Assembly: GCA_903887095.1 (NCBI GenBank)
Contig: CAISOQ010000164.1
Coordinates: forward strand, 1-9,823
Source of the DNA: an uncultured Flavobacteriia bacterium
Lineage (GTDB): Bacteria; Bacteroidota; Bacteroidia; Flavobacteriales_D; Crocinitomicaceae
Direction: 5' to 3'
DNA length: 9,823 nt
In this document: positions 1-7,253 of the stretch, piece after piece
How the letters are laid out: every line of letters starts with the position of its first letter
Position numbering within the stretch: the first letter of the stretch is position 1
Program-made: the position numbers and the translations under genes
The notes under the pieces: generated by a model
What the model saw: the letters and a program-made list of their open reading frames with translations, nothing else
What the model was told of the DNA's origin: nothing
Databases searched by the model: none

Positions 1-1311
1 ACTCCTTTCTTTAATTACACCAACTTTGCTTACGGACTCAACTACGACACGGAGAATGTCCGCAAATACAATATTCGAGAAATTCAACGCCATTATTTAG
101 ATGATAGAAGTCACCAGGAATCGCGCAAAAATATTGACGGAATTCTCCAAAACTGGAAATCAAAAACGGGCGAGGAAAAACCAAAACTAATAATCCTTAC
201 TACCTCCGGCGGCGGATCTCGGAGTGCTTTATGGACATTCACGGTCTTGCAAAACTGTGATAAAGTTTTAAATGGAAGTGTTTCCAATCACTTGAATTTA
301 ATTACTGGCGCCTCTGGTGGAATGGTCGGAGCAGCCTATTACAGAGAGTTGGTTCTGCGAAAAACCAAGGGCGAAATAAACAACATTTACGCGCCCGATT
401 ATGCAGCTCGTTTAGGAAAAGATCTACTAAATAAATTAACTTTCTCTGCTTCCACAAAGGATCTTTTCTATCGCTTTCAGCATTTTACATACAACAATGA
501 ATCCTATCCAGTTGACCGAGGCTATGCTTTTGAAGAACAAATGCACGAAAACACCAATGGAGTCATGGAACATTCTCTCGGCTACTATGAATCTTACGAG
601 AAAAATGCAACTATACCGTTGATGCTTTTTACCCCTACGATTGTAAATGACGGAAGACGGCTATACATTAGTTCTCAGTCAATGCAATTCATGATTGAAA
701 CACAACCCAGTAATTCGGAAATAAACACCTCATTTGAAAATATTGACTATCAAACATTTTTCAAAGACAATCACCCCGAGAAGCTTCGATTCTCTAGTGC
801 ACTTAGAACTTCGGCAACCTTTCCTTTTATAATGCCAATGGTAACATTGCCTTCAAGTCCCGAAATGCAATTGATGGATGCGGGTATTCGTGATAATTAT
901 GGAATGAGGGCAGCTTTAAACTACCTATTTGCAAACGAGGAATGGATCAAAGAAAACACATCCGGCGTTATCCTTTTATCCATTCGTGACACAAAAAAAA
1001 TTCTGAAAAATGAGTCTTATCACCACATTTCTCTATCCGACAAACTAACCTTACCATTTGGGAATATGTATAACAACTTTCCTCGAACACAAGATTTCGA
1101 TCAAGAACAAATGATTAAAATTGCCATGTCCCATTTTTCTAGCCCAATTCACCTGGTAACATTCAATTTAAGAGAAAATAAGAAAGATAAAATCTCACTT
1201 TCCTGGCACTTGACCAAGCAAGAAAAAAACAAGATAAAAAATGCGGTTAACAGTCGAAGAAATCAAAAATCATTAAAAAAGTTAGGAGACTTATTGAATC
1301 ATAAGCTTTAA
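1..1311 (+). CDS. Patatin-like phospholipase family protein, 5' end missing (cut by window edge)
   Basis: The frame is open from base 1 to the stop at 1309-1311, giving 436 visible residues; the true start lies outside the window. Patatin-family hydrolases cleave acyl esters of lipids with a Ser-Asp dyad. Numbering from base 1, the oxyanion-hole motif is S-GGGSR-SA at residues 69-76, just after a hydrophobic strand (LIILTT). The nucleophile elbow is GASGG at 103-107 (Ser105), and the catalytic Asp is probably D293 in MDAGIRDNYG. The segment SALRTSATFPFIMP before it is typical of the family. A TTG at 247 could be taken as a start, but it falls between the oxyanion loop and the Ser elbow and would delete part of the active site. 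About 60 residues precede the first motif, so a further N-terminal domain, perhaps membrane-embedded, may lie upstream. The C-terminal 50 residues are rich in Lys and Asn. The gene converges on the lipoprotein gene 36 bases away, with no clear terminator between them. Family is well supported; substrate is unknown. Confidence 0.88.
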   Translation, partial: TPFFNYTNFAYGLNYDTENVRKYNIREIQRHYLDDRSHQESRKNIDGILQNWKSKTGEEKPKLIILTTSGGGSRSALWTFTVLQNCDKVLNGSVSNHLNLITGASGGMVGAAYYRELVLRKTKGEINNIYAPDYAARLGKDLLNKLTFSASTKDLFYRFQHFTYNNESYPVDRGYAFEEQMHENTNGVMEHSLGYYESYEKNATIPLMLFTPTIVNDGRRLYISSQSMQFMIETQPSNSEINTSFENIDYQTFFKDNHPEKLRFSSALRTSATFPFIMPMVTLPSSPEMQLMDAGIRDNYGMRAALNYLFANEEWIKENTSGVILLSIRDTKKILKNESYHHISLSDKLTLPFGNMYNNFPRTQDFDQEQMIKIAMSHFSSPIHLVTFNLRENKKDKISLSWHLTKQEKNKIKNAVNSRRNQKSLKKLGDLLNHKL

Positions 1312-1347
1312 CAAAACACTCTCCAATACTCTTACCCTGTTAAATTA

Positions 1348-1662
1348 TCACTTGATTTTCTGAACATTATCTACAGATACGACACGATCAACTCTGCAAT
1401 TTTCTGGCTGCATAGCTCTACTTGGCATCGACACAAATGAAATCTTTATTCCTTCTTTCTTAAAATCACTGCTAAGATTTACAGGATATAATTTCATATC
1501 TGCTCCTTCAATTTGAGAAGTGATAATTGCTCCGCAACCACTATCAAGATGGACAACGCCAATTTGCTTATCTTTTATTGAATCTTCTTCCTGACTGGCT
1601 TTTCTGCTTGATGCGCAAGACATAAACATGAATCCTGCGAGAATATATGCGAGCTTTCTCAT
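1348..1662 (-). CDS. Small predicted lipoprotein, unknown function
   Basis: 104 residues. The N-terminus (MRKLAYILAGFMFMSC) is a short signal peptide with a lipobox ending in Cys16. This predicts signal peptidase II processing and attachment to the inner or outer membrane. A polar Ser/Glu/Lys linker (residues 17-33) leads into a compact, beta-rich domain of about 70 residues (GVVHLDSGCGAIIT to the end). Two cysteines in that domain, C43 and C89, could form a disulfide in the periplasm. The segment FVSMPSRAMQPENC looks like a conserved patch. The length and strand pattern suggest a small beta-barrel or OB-like fold, but this is only an impression and I do not recognise a named family. The start is the ATG at 1662, which places the signal peptide correctly. 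The gene stands alone on its strand, convergent with the patatin gene. A terminator-shaped hairpin lies about 57 bases upstream, and I see no good -7 element between the two. Confidence 0.75.
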   Translation of the reverse strand: MRKLAYILAGFMFMSCASSRKASQEEDSIKDKQIGVVHLDSGCGAIITSQIEGADMKLYPVNLSSDFKKEGIKISFVSMPSRAMQPENCRVDRVVSVDNVQKIK

Positions 1663-1718
1663 TTTAACTGTTTTCGTCTAACTTATAAATTTCATGCCAA
1701 TATCCACATTTTTGGCTC

Positions 1719-1757
1719 AAAAAAAAGAGGCTTCTTTCAAAGCCTCCTCTTTTTCTT
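1719..1757. terminator. Strong hairpin with A tract and T tract, potentially bidirectional terminator
   Basis: A perfect 7-bp stem is formed by GAGGCTT (1727-1733) and AAGCCTC (1740-1746) around a 6-base loop. It is preceded by eight A residues (1719-1726) and followed by CTC and a run of T. On the minus strand the stem is followed directly by eight T residues, the classic intrinsic terminator form. On the + strand the T run starts three bases after the stem. An alternative pairing of AAAAAGAG with CTCTTTTT would lengthen it. The position is odd, because it lies between two divergently transcribed genes, upstream of both starts. Confidence 0.75.
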
Positions 1758-1864
1758 TAACCTGTAGATGTTAAAAAATTGATCCGTTAATACTAGAACG
1801 CTGATACTATAGAAAGGTTTCACTTTTTAGCCAAAATTCGCTCTAATTAACATTTGTGCCTTAA

Positions 1865-1897
1865 TAACATGAATCAATAGCACTGAAAATCATGTTA
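1865..1897. repeat. 8-bp perfect inverted repeat upstream of the SirB1-like gene
   Basis: TAACATGA (1865-1872) and TCATGTTA (1890-1897) are perfect reverse complements separated by 17 bases. A second, overlapping pair, GTTAG (1894-1898) and CTAAC (1901-1905), shares bases with the right arm, so in RNA the two stems would be mutually exclusive. Both lie just upstream of the predicted -7 element, where a transcription factor operator would sit. AT-rich DNA produces such repeats by chance fairly often, so the function is speculative. Confidence 0.35.
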
Positions 1898-1906
1898 GAA
1901 CTAACC

Positions 1907-1914
1907 TACATTTG
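1907..1914 (+). promoter_or_regulatory. Bacteroidota-type -7 promoter element (TACATTTG)
   Basis: TACATTTG matches the TAnnTTTG -7 consensus of Bacteroidota primary sigma factors exactly. It ends only 6 bases before the ATG of the 1921 gene. No good TTTG -33 element is seen at the usual distance; the sequence there is TGAA. If active, transcription would begin at or next to the start codon, giving a leaderless or almost leaderless mRNA. The related TAACATTTG at 1848-1856 is an alternative, with a spacer one base too long. Confidence 0.4.
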
Positions 1915-1920
1915 TTTTGA

Positions 1921-2799
1921 ATGAAAGACGGAAATCCCATATTAGCATTAATCAAATTGATTGACGATCCCGATGAGGCGATTTTCGAGCATGTGCGCGA
2001 CAAACTTTTGTCATATGGAGCAGAAGCGATTCCTTTTTTAGAGAATTCTTGGGAAACAGAAGAGCACTTTGGTCTATTGTTTCAAAATCGCATCGAGGGT
2101 ATAATTCATGAAATACAATTCGATGAAGTTAAATTGCAGTTGGAGCAATGGTACCAATCTTCGGATAAAGATCTTGTAAGAGGAGCTATCATTATCGCAC
2201 GTTATCAATATCCGGGTTTACAAGAGGAGTTGATTCATGAAGCTATACAGCAAATCCGAAAGGATGTTTGGCTAGAATTGAACAATAAGCAAACAGCATT
2301 TGAAAAAATAAAGATTTTCAATAAGATATTTTTTGGAACGCACCATTTTCATGGAGACGCAAAAAATTTCCATTCCCCAATGAACTCCTTTATCAATACG
2401 GTAATGGAATCAAGAAAAGGGAATCCATTGAGTTTGTCTTTGATTTACAGTATTGTTGCTCAATCGTTGGATATTCCAGTTTTCGGTGTAAATCTCCCAA
2501 ATCATTTCATTCTAGCCTATCTTGATGAAAATGGCTCTTCCTTATTTCTCCCGGATAAAAATGAATATGGTGTACTTTTTTATGTCAACCCATTTTCGAA
2601 AGGAAGTATTTTAGATGCCAATTCAATCAAAGAATTTTTGGATGGACTTCATTTACCCCACAACCGTGAGTATTTTGAACCATGCTCAAATAGCGCAATT
2701 ATGAGACGAATGCTCACAAATTTAATTGCGTCTTTTCAACAAGTAGGAAACCTGGAGAAAGTGAATGAATTGACGATTCTCCGCTCTTTACTCGATTAA
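1921..2799 (+). CDS. SirB1-like / transglutaminase-like superfamily protein
   Basis: 292 residues, no signal peptide, so probably cytoplasmic. Residues 10-110 are helical and HEAT-like (LIDDPDEAIFEHVRDKLLSYG, then a second repeat-like block around 83-110). Residues 150-200 carry the hallmark of the SirB1/Transglut_core2 family: MNSFINTVMESRKGNPLSLS, then IPVFGVNLPNHFILAY with the conserved His195. The C-terminus (about 255-292) is helical (MRRMLTNLIASFQQ). Transglutaminase-fold enzymes use a Cys-His-Asp triad, but the only Cys here is C255, outside the core, so ordinary Cys chemistry is unlikely. Members of this family are often annotated from SirB1 in enterobacteria, whose biochemical role is poorly defined. 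The ATG at 1921 fits the family's usual N-terminus; no Shine-Dalgarno is visible. The gene converges on dnaE with no intergenic base. Family call is fairly secure; function is unknown. Confidence 0.82.
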   Translation: MKDGNPILALIKLIDDPDEAIFEHVRDKLLSYGAEAIPFLENSWETEEHFGLLFQNRIEGIIHEIQFDEVKLQLEQWYQSSDKDLVRGAIIIARYQYPGLQEELIHEAIQQIRKDVWLELNNKQTAFEKIKIFNKIFFGTHHFHGDAKNFHSPMNSFINTVMESRKGNPLSLSLIYSIVAQSLDIPVFGVNLPNHFILAYLDENGSSLFLPDKNEYGVLFYVNPFSKGSILDANSIKEFLDGLHLPHNREYFEPCSNSAIMRRMLTNLIASFQQVGNLEKVNELTILRSLLD

Positions 2800-5700
2800 T
2801 TAACGAATTTCAAATTCTACATTCATTCTTTTAAGTTCCTTAAAAAGATGATTGTTTGGATCAATTCGCACTGTCTTTGAAGGCATTCGCACTTCTACTC
2901 CATCCAGCGGATCATAAACAGTAAAATGCAATTCACATTTTCCTGAATTTTCAATAAAAAGTTTATTAAGATCCATAACCATCATGTGATCCAACGCCTT
3001 TGTTGACATTTTCAAATGAATACTATTTGCTTTTGTCTCCCTCAAATTTTGGAGCAATTCCATCGAATGCAATACAAATTCAAGTTCACTTCTTCTCGGC
3101 GGAACCTCAATACGACCCTTCATTGCTATGAACGTTCCGGGTTGCATGAAATGTTTGAACTTAAGATAATTCTCTCTCCATAAAAACATTTTATAAGAGT
3201 CTGTATAATCTTCAATTTGTATCGTTCCAAATGGATCACCATTTTTTGTTATGCGGTGTTCAACTTCTGAAATGGTTGCTGCAATCATCAAATCTTTGCC
3301 ACGATGCTGTTCCATTTCATTCAGCATTCCAATATTACCATTACAAAAGGATTCTATTTCCACTCGAAAATCATCCAATGGATGCCCGGAAATAAAAATT
3401 CCAACAACTTCTTTCTCCTTATTCAGTTTGTAAATACTTCCCCATTCTTCAGCTTTCGGAATTTCCGGCTCGGGTTGTTTGACTGATTCACCCGGTAGAT
3501 CGAAAATTGTTGTTTGAGAAGAAGATTCACTTTCTTGAAAAGAGGATCCATATTTCGTGACATTTTCAAGAAATATTCTTCCGTTGTTATCTTCCTTGAA
3601 ATATTGTGCCCTATGAACACCTTTGAAAGAATCGAAACCACCAGCATATGCAAGACTTTCGAAGGCTTTCTTATTGCACAAACGCAAGTTGACTCTTTTT
3701 GCCAAATCAAAAATAGATTCATAGAATCCGCTTTCTTTTCTTTCAGAAATTATAGCTTCTACCGGACCACTTCCTAGACCTTTTATCGCTCCAAGTCCAA
3801 AACGCACAGCGCCCTCCTTGTTAACAGTAAAATGATAATTCGATTCATTTACATCCGGACCAAGTACAGGAAGTCCCATGCGTTTGCATTCCTCCATGAA
3901 AAACGAAACCTGCTTAATGTCATTCATATTGTTTGAAAGCACAGACGCCATGTATTCAGCAGGATAATTGGCTTTAAGATATGCTGTTTGATAGGCGATC
4001 CAAGCGTAACAAGTGGAATGCGACTTATTGAAAGCATAGGATGCGAATGCCTCCCAATCTTTCCAAATTTTCTCTAATTTTTCTGCATCATGACCTTTTT
4101 CAGCACCACCAGCAACAAATAAAGGCTTCATTTTGTCAAGCACTTCTTTTTGCTTTTTCCCCATTGCCTTTCTCAGTGTATCAGCCTCACCTTTGGTAAA
4201 ACCTGCTAATTTCTGGGAAAGAAGCATTACTTGCTCTTGGTAGACAGTAATACCATACGTTTCTTTCAAGAATTCTTCACAATCGTCCAAATCGTAGACA
4301 ATTTCTTCATCACCAAGTTTTCTCTTAATGAAGGAAGGAATATATTCGAGTGGCCCCGGGCGATACAATGCGTTCATCGCAATTAAATCTGCAAAAACCG
4401 TAGGTTTTAGCTCACGCATGTATTTCTGCATTCCAGGTGATTCATATTGGAAAATACCAACCGTTTCACCGCGCTGAAACAACTCATAAGTCTTTAAATC
4501 ATCAATCGGAAAGTTATCTGGATCTAATTCTACACCAACTGTTTCACGAATATTTTTGACTGCATCCTTAATCAATGTCAAGGTTTTCAATCCCAAGAAA
4601 TCCATCTTCAACAATCCTGCAGATTCAGCTACAGAATTATCGTATTGCGTGCAATACATCTCAGAATCTTTAGCCGTTGCAACAGGCACAAAATTGGTAA
4701 TGTCATCAGGAGTAATAATTACACCACAAGCGTGAATCCCGGTATTTCGCACAGACCCTTCTAGCTGAAGCGCTTGTTTTACAACCTTGGCTTCCAGATT
4801 ATTCCCATCAGCAATGGCTTTCAGCTGTTTCGCTCTCGCAATATCATCTTGGTTGTTCTTCAATTTATCAGCAAGCTCAGGATCACTCATTTTGAAGAGT
4901 TTCCCCAAGGAAATATCTGGAACCAATTTCGCTATTCGGTCGGCATCCGGTAATGGCAAATCTAAAACGCGCGCAGTATCTCGTATAGACGATTTTGCTG
5001 CCATTGTGCCATAGGTTATAATCTGAGCCACCTGATTTGCACCATATTTATTGATAACCCAATCAATTACACGCCCCCTGCCCTCGTCGTCAAAATCTAT
5101 ATCTATGTCGGGCATTGAAACTCTGTCCGGATTTAAAAAACGCTCAAATAGAAGATCGTATTCAATTGGATCCACATTGGTAATTCCAATGCAGTACGCA
5201 ACGGCAGACCCAGCTGCAGATCCTCGACCCGGACCAACAGAAACACCCATATCACGAGCGGCTTGACAAAAATCCTGCACAATTAGGAAGTAACCCGGAT
5301 ATCCCGTTTTCTCAATTGTTGCCAATTCAAAGTCCAATCGTTCTTTGATTTCATCAGTAATTTCTTTGTAGCGCTTTTCAGCACCTACATAAGTGAGGTG
5401 TCTCAAATAATTATTTTCACCTCTTTTTCCTCCATCCTCTTTGTCTGAGGGATCTTGAAACTCTAATGGTATATCGAATGCTGGTAAAAGTACATCACGG
5501 GCTAAACCATATGGTTCACACTTTGAAATGATTTCTGAAATGCTCTCAATTGCTTCAGGAAGATCAACGAAAAGCTCTTTCATTTCTTCGGAGGATTTGA
5601 AATAATATTCCTCATTCTCCAATCCATATCGAAATCCACGTCCCCTTCCTTTGGGAGTAGCAACCAATTCATTGTCTTTCACACACAACAATACATCGTG

Positions 5701-7164
5701 TGCCTCGGCATCTTTTTTACTTAGGTAGTAGGTATTGTTAGTGGCAACCATTTTAACCCCATGAATACCAGAAAATTTAATTAAAGTCTCATTCACTCTA
5801 TTTTCATTTTCCTGACCATGCCGCATTATTTCAATATAAAGATCCTCCTTGAAAAGCTCTTTCCACCATAACAATGCTTCCTCTGACTGTTTTTCTCCAA
5901 CGTTCAAAATGAGTTGTGGGATTTCTCCGTACATGTTACCCGTTAGAACGATAAGATCTTCTTTGTACTGTTCAATTAACCTCTTGTCAATTCGTGGAAC
6001 ATAGTACATTCCTTTTGTATAGGCAATTGATGCCAACTTCACCAGATTATGGTAACCATTTTTGTTTTTAGCTAACAAGACCACTTGATAGCCATTGTCT
6101 TTTTGTGTTTTATCCTCGAGGTTTCTGCAAACATTGAATTCACATCCAATTATTGGAAGTATTTCTTTCTTAGTAAACTCCTCACCATTTTCAAGGGCCT
6201 TTTCTCGTTCAATTTTGATGTTTTTATTGTATGCACTCACCGCCTTCTCAAAATGAAAGGCTGCCATCATATTTCCGGTATCAGTAAGTGCAACAGCCGA
6301 CATATTCAATTCAGCTGTTTTAGCGACCAAACCATTTACATCGATAGTCGATTGTAGAATTGAAAATTGTGTATGATTATGAAGGTGTGCAAATTCGAGG
6401 TCTGCAACATCTAAAATTGATTCATTTTTAAGAAAAGTAGCACCTTGTCCCTCCGTTTTTACTTGTTTGAGTTTAGCGCTTTCTTCCTTAAGGTTCAAAT
6501 GTTTCAGCCCTATTAAGGCAATTGTTTCCGTATTTAATTCTCGAAAGTCGCGGAGGTAATCTTCCTTGCATTTGAGCTGTTCAATAGAGTAATGTTCTCT
6601 TCGCAAAAGTTCTAAAAAGCAACGCGTTGTCGCTTCCACATCTGCTGTTGCATTGTGCGCTTCTGCAAATGGTTCATGAAAAAGATACTCATGAAGCTCC
6701 GTTAAAGTTGGCAATTTCGGTCTTCCTCCTCTTCCTCCTGGCAACTGACAAAGTTCAGCTGTCGCTTCTGTACAAGTATCCAATACAGGCATTTCCAAAA
6801 GTCGCGAATTTGTATTTAACCGAATAAATTCACACCCTACAACATTCAGGTCAAACCCAACATTTTGTCCGACTACAAAATCTGCTTTTTCAAGTGCTTT
6901 GTTAAAAAGAAAGAGCACATCCTCCAAAGAATCACCATATTTCAATGCAAGCTCTGTGGAAATACCATGAATTCTTTCTGCATCGTAAGGAACGTCAAAA
7001 CCATCAGGTCGGACTAAAAAATCCTTTTGCTCAACCAGCCTACCCATGTCATCATGCACTTGCCAGGCAATCTGCACCACTCTTGGCCAATTGCTTGTAT
7101 CAGTAACAGGTGCTTTCCAGTCGCGGGGCAAACCCGTGGTTTCGGTATCAAAAATGATGTACAT
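2800..7164 (-). CDS. dnaE: DNA polymerase III subunit alpha with fused N-terminal DEDDh 3'-5' exonuclease
   Basis: Replicative DNA polymerase catalytic subunit, 1454 residues against about 1160 in E. coli; the excess is mostly an N-terminal proofreading domain. Residues 1-190 are a DnaQ-like exonuclease: ExoI FDTETTG (D6, E8), ExoII NVGFDLN (D105), ExoIII AHNATADVEA (H170, D175), so all five DEDDh residues are present. After a linker (about 195-255) comes the PHP domain (257-500). It keeps the HNH ligand pair (H262, H264) and E342, but other ligand positions are replaced. The polymerase core shows GPGRGSAAGS (644-653), PDIDIDFDD with catalytic D688 and D690, and KMDFLGLKT with the third Asp, D855. 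Fingers include NALYRPGPLEY (931-941). HhH repeats lie around 1105-1180. An internal beta-clamp motif, QTTIFDL, is at 1217-1223. An OB fold spans about 1288-1372, followed by a C-terminal domain. The ATG at 7164 leads straight into the ExoI strand. Bacteroidota alpha subunits are of the DnaE1 type. The reading frame is intact. Confidence 0.97.
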   Translation of the reverse strand: MYIIFDTETTGLPRDWKAPVTDTSNWPRVVQIAWQVHDDMGRLVEQKDFLVRPDGFDVPYDAERIHGISTELALKYGDSLEDVLFLFNKALEKADFVVGQNVGFDLNVVGCEFIRLNTNSRLLEMPVLDTCTEATAELCQLPGGRGGRPKLPTLTELHEYLFHEPFAEAHNATADVEATTRCFLELLRREHYSIEQLKCKEDYLRDFRELNTETIALIGLKHLNLKEESAKLKQVKTEGQGATFLKNESILDVADLEFAHLHNHTQFSILQSTIDVNGLVAKTAELNMSAVALTDTGNMMAAFHFEKAVSAYNKNIKIEREKALENGEEFTKKEILPIIGCEFNVCRNLEDKTQKDNGYQVVLLAKNKNGYHNLVKLASIAYTKGMYYVPRIDKRLIEQYKEDLIVLTGNMYGEIPQLILNVGEKQSEEALLWWKELFKEDLYIEIMRHGQENENRVNETLIKFSGIHGVKMVATNNTYYLSKKDAEAHDVLLCVKDNELVATPKGRGRGFRYGLENEEYYFKSSEEMKELFVDLPEAIESISEIISKCEPYGLARDVLLPAFDIPLEFQDPSDKEDGGKRGENNYLRHLTYVGAEKRYKEITDEIKERLDFELATIEKTGYPGYFLIVQDFCQAARDMGVSVGPGRGSAAGSAVAYCIGITNVDPIEYDLLFERFLNPDRVSMPDIDIDFDDEGRGRVIDWVINKYGANQVAQIITYGTMAAKSSIRDTARVLDLPLPDADRIAKLVPDISLGKLFKMSDPELADKLKNNQDDIARAKQLKAIADGNNLEAKVVKQALQLEGSVRNTGIHACGVIITPDDITNFVPVATAKDSEMYCTQYDNSVAESAGLLKMDFLGLKTLTLIKDAVKNIRETVGVELDPDNFPIDDLKTYELFQRGETVGIFQYESPGMQKYMRELKPTVFADLIAMNALYRPGPLEYIPSFIKRKLGDEEIVYDLDDCEEFLKETYGITVYQEQVMLLSQKLAGFTKGEADTLRKAMGKKQKEVLDKMKPLFVAGGAEKGHDAEKLEKIWKDWEAFASYAFNKSHSTCYAWIAYQTAYLKANYPAEYMASVLSNNMNDIKQVSFFMEECKRMGLPVLGPDVNESNYHFTVNKEGAVRFGLGAIKGLGSGPVEAIISERKESGFYESIFDLAKRVNLRLCNKKAFESLAYAGGFDSFKGVHRAQYFKEDNNGRIFLENVTKYGSSFQESESSSQTTIFDLPGESVKQPEPEIPKAEEWGSIYKLNKEKEVVGIFISGHPLDDFRVEIESFCNGNIGMLNEMEQHRGKDLMIAATISEVEHRITKNGDPFGTIQIEDYTDSYKMFLWRENYLKFKHFMQPGTFIAMKGRIEVPPRRSELEFVLHSMELLQNLRETKANSIHLKMSTKALDHMMVMDLNKLFIENSGKCELHFTVYDPLDGVEVRMPSKTVRIDPNNHLFKELKRMNVEFEIR

Positions 7165-7207
7165 GTGGGTAGTTAAATCGAAGTATAAATATATACAAAT
7201 TACCCAC
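7165..7207 (-). promoter_or_regulatory. Inverted repeat in the dnaE leader, abutting the start codon
   Basis: On the dnaE strand, GTGGGTA (7207-7201) and TACCCAC (7171-7165) are perfect complements, and the second arm is followed immediately by the ATG. The 29-base interval contains a nested A/T inverted repeat, GTATA-N4-TATAC (7183-7196). In RNA, if the transcript starts upstream of 7207, the stem would end at the start codon and could hinder ribosome access. In DNA it could be an operator. TATATTTA inside the interval is a 7 of 8 match to the -7 element, so the start of transcription, and hence whether the full hairpin is in the mRNA, is unclear. Confidence 0.4.
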
Positions 7208-7253
7208 TTCTTTGAGGCAATTTTATCAACAATTTAACGACTAAGGTAAGGCC

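Noticed and set aside
247..249. TTG as the start of the patatin-like gene
   Set aside because: The frame is open to base 1 and the GGGSR oxyanion motif (208-222) lies upstream of this codon, so the gene must start outside the window.
6719..6741. CTTCCTCC-like simple repeat
   Set aside because: It encodes the Gly/Arg-rich loop GGRGGRPK between ExoII and ExoIII of the DnaE exonuclease, so it is explained by coding.
3251..6827. Several open frames of 60-99 codons on both strands within dnaE
   Set aside because: They are shadows of the long dnaE frame, without recognisable domains, signals or promoters.
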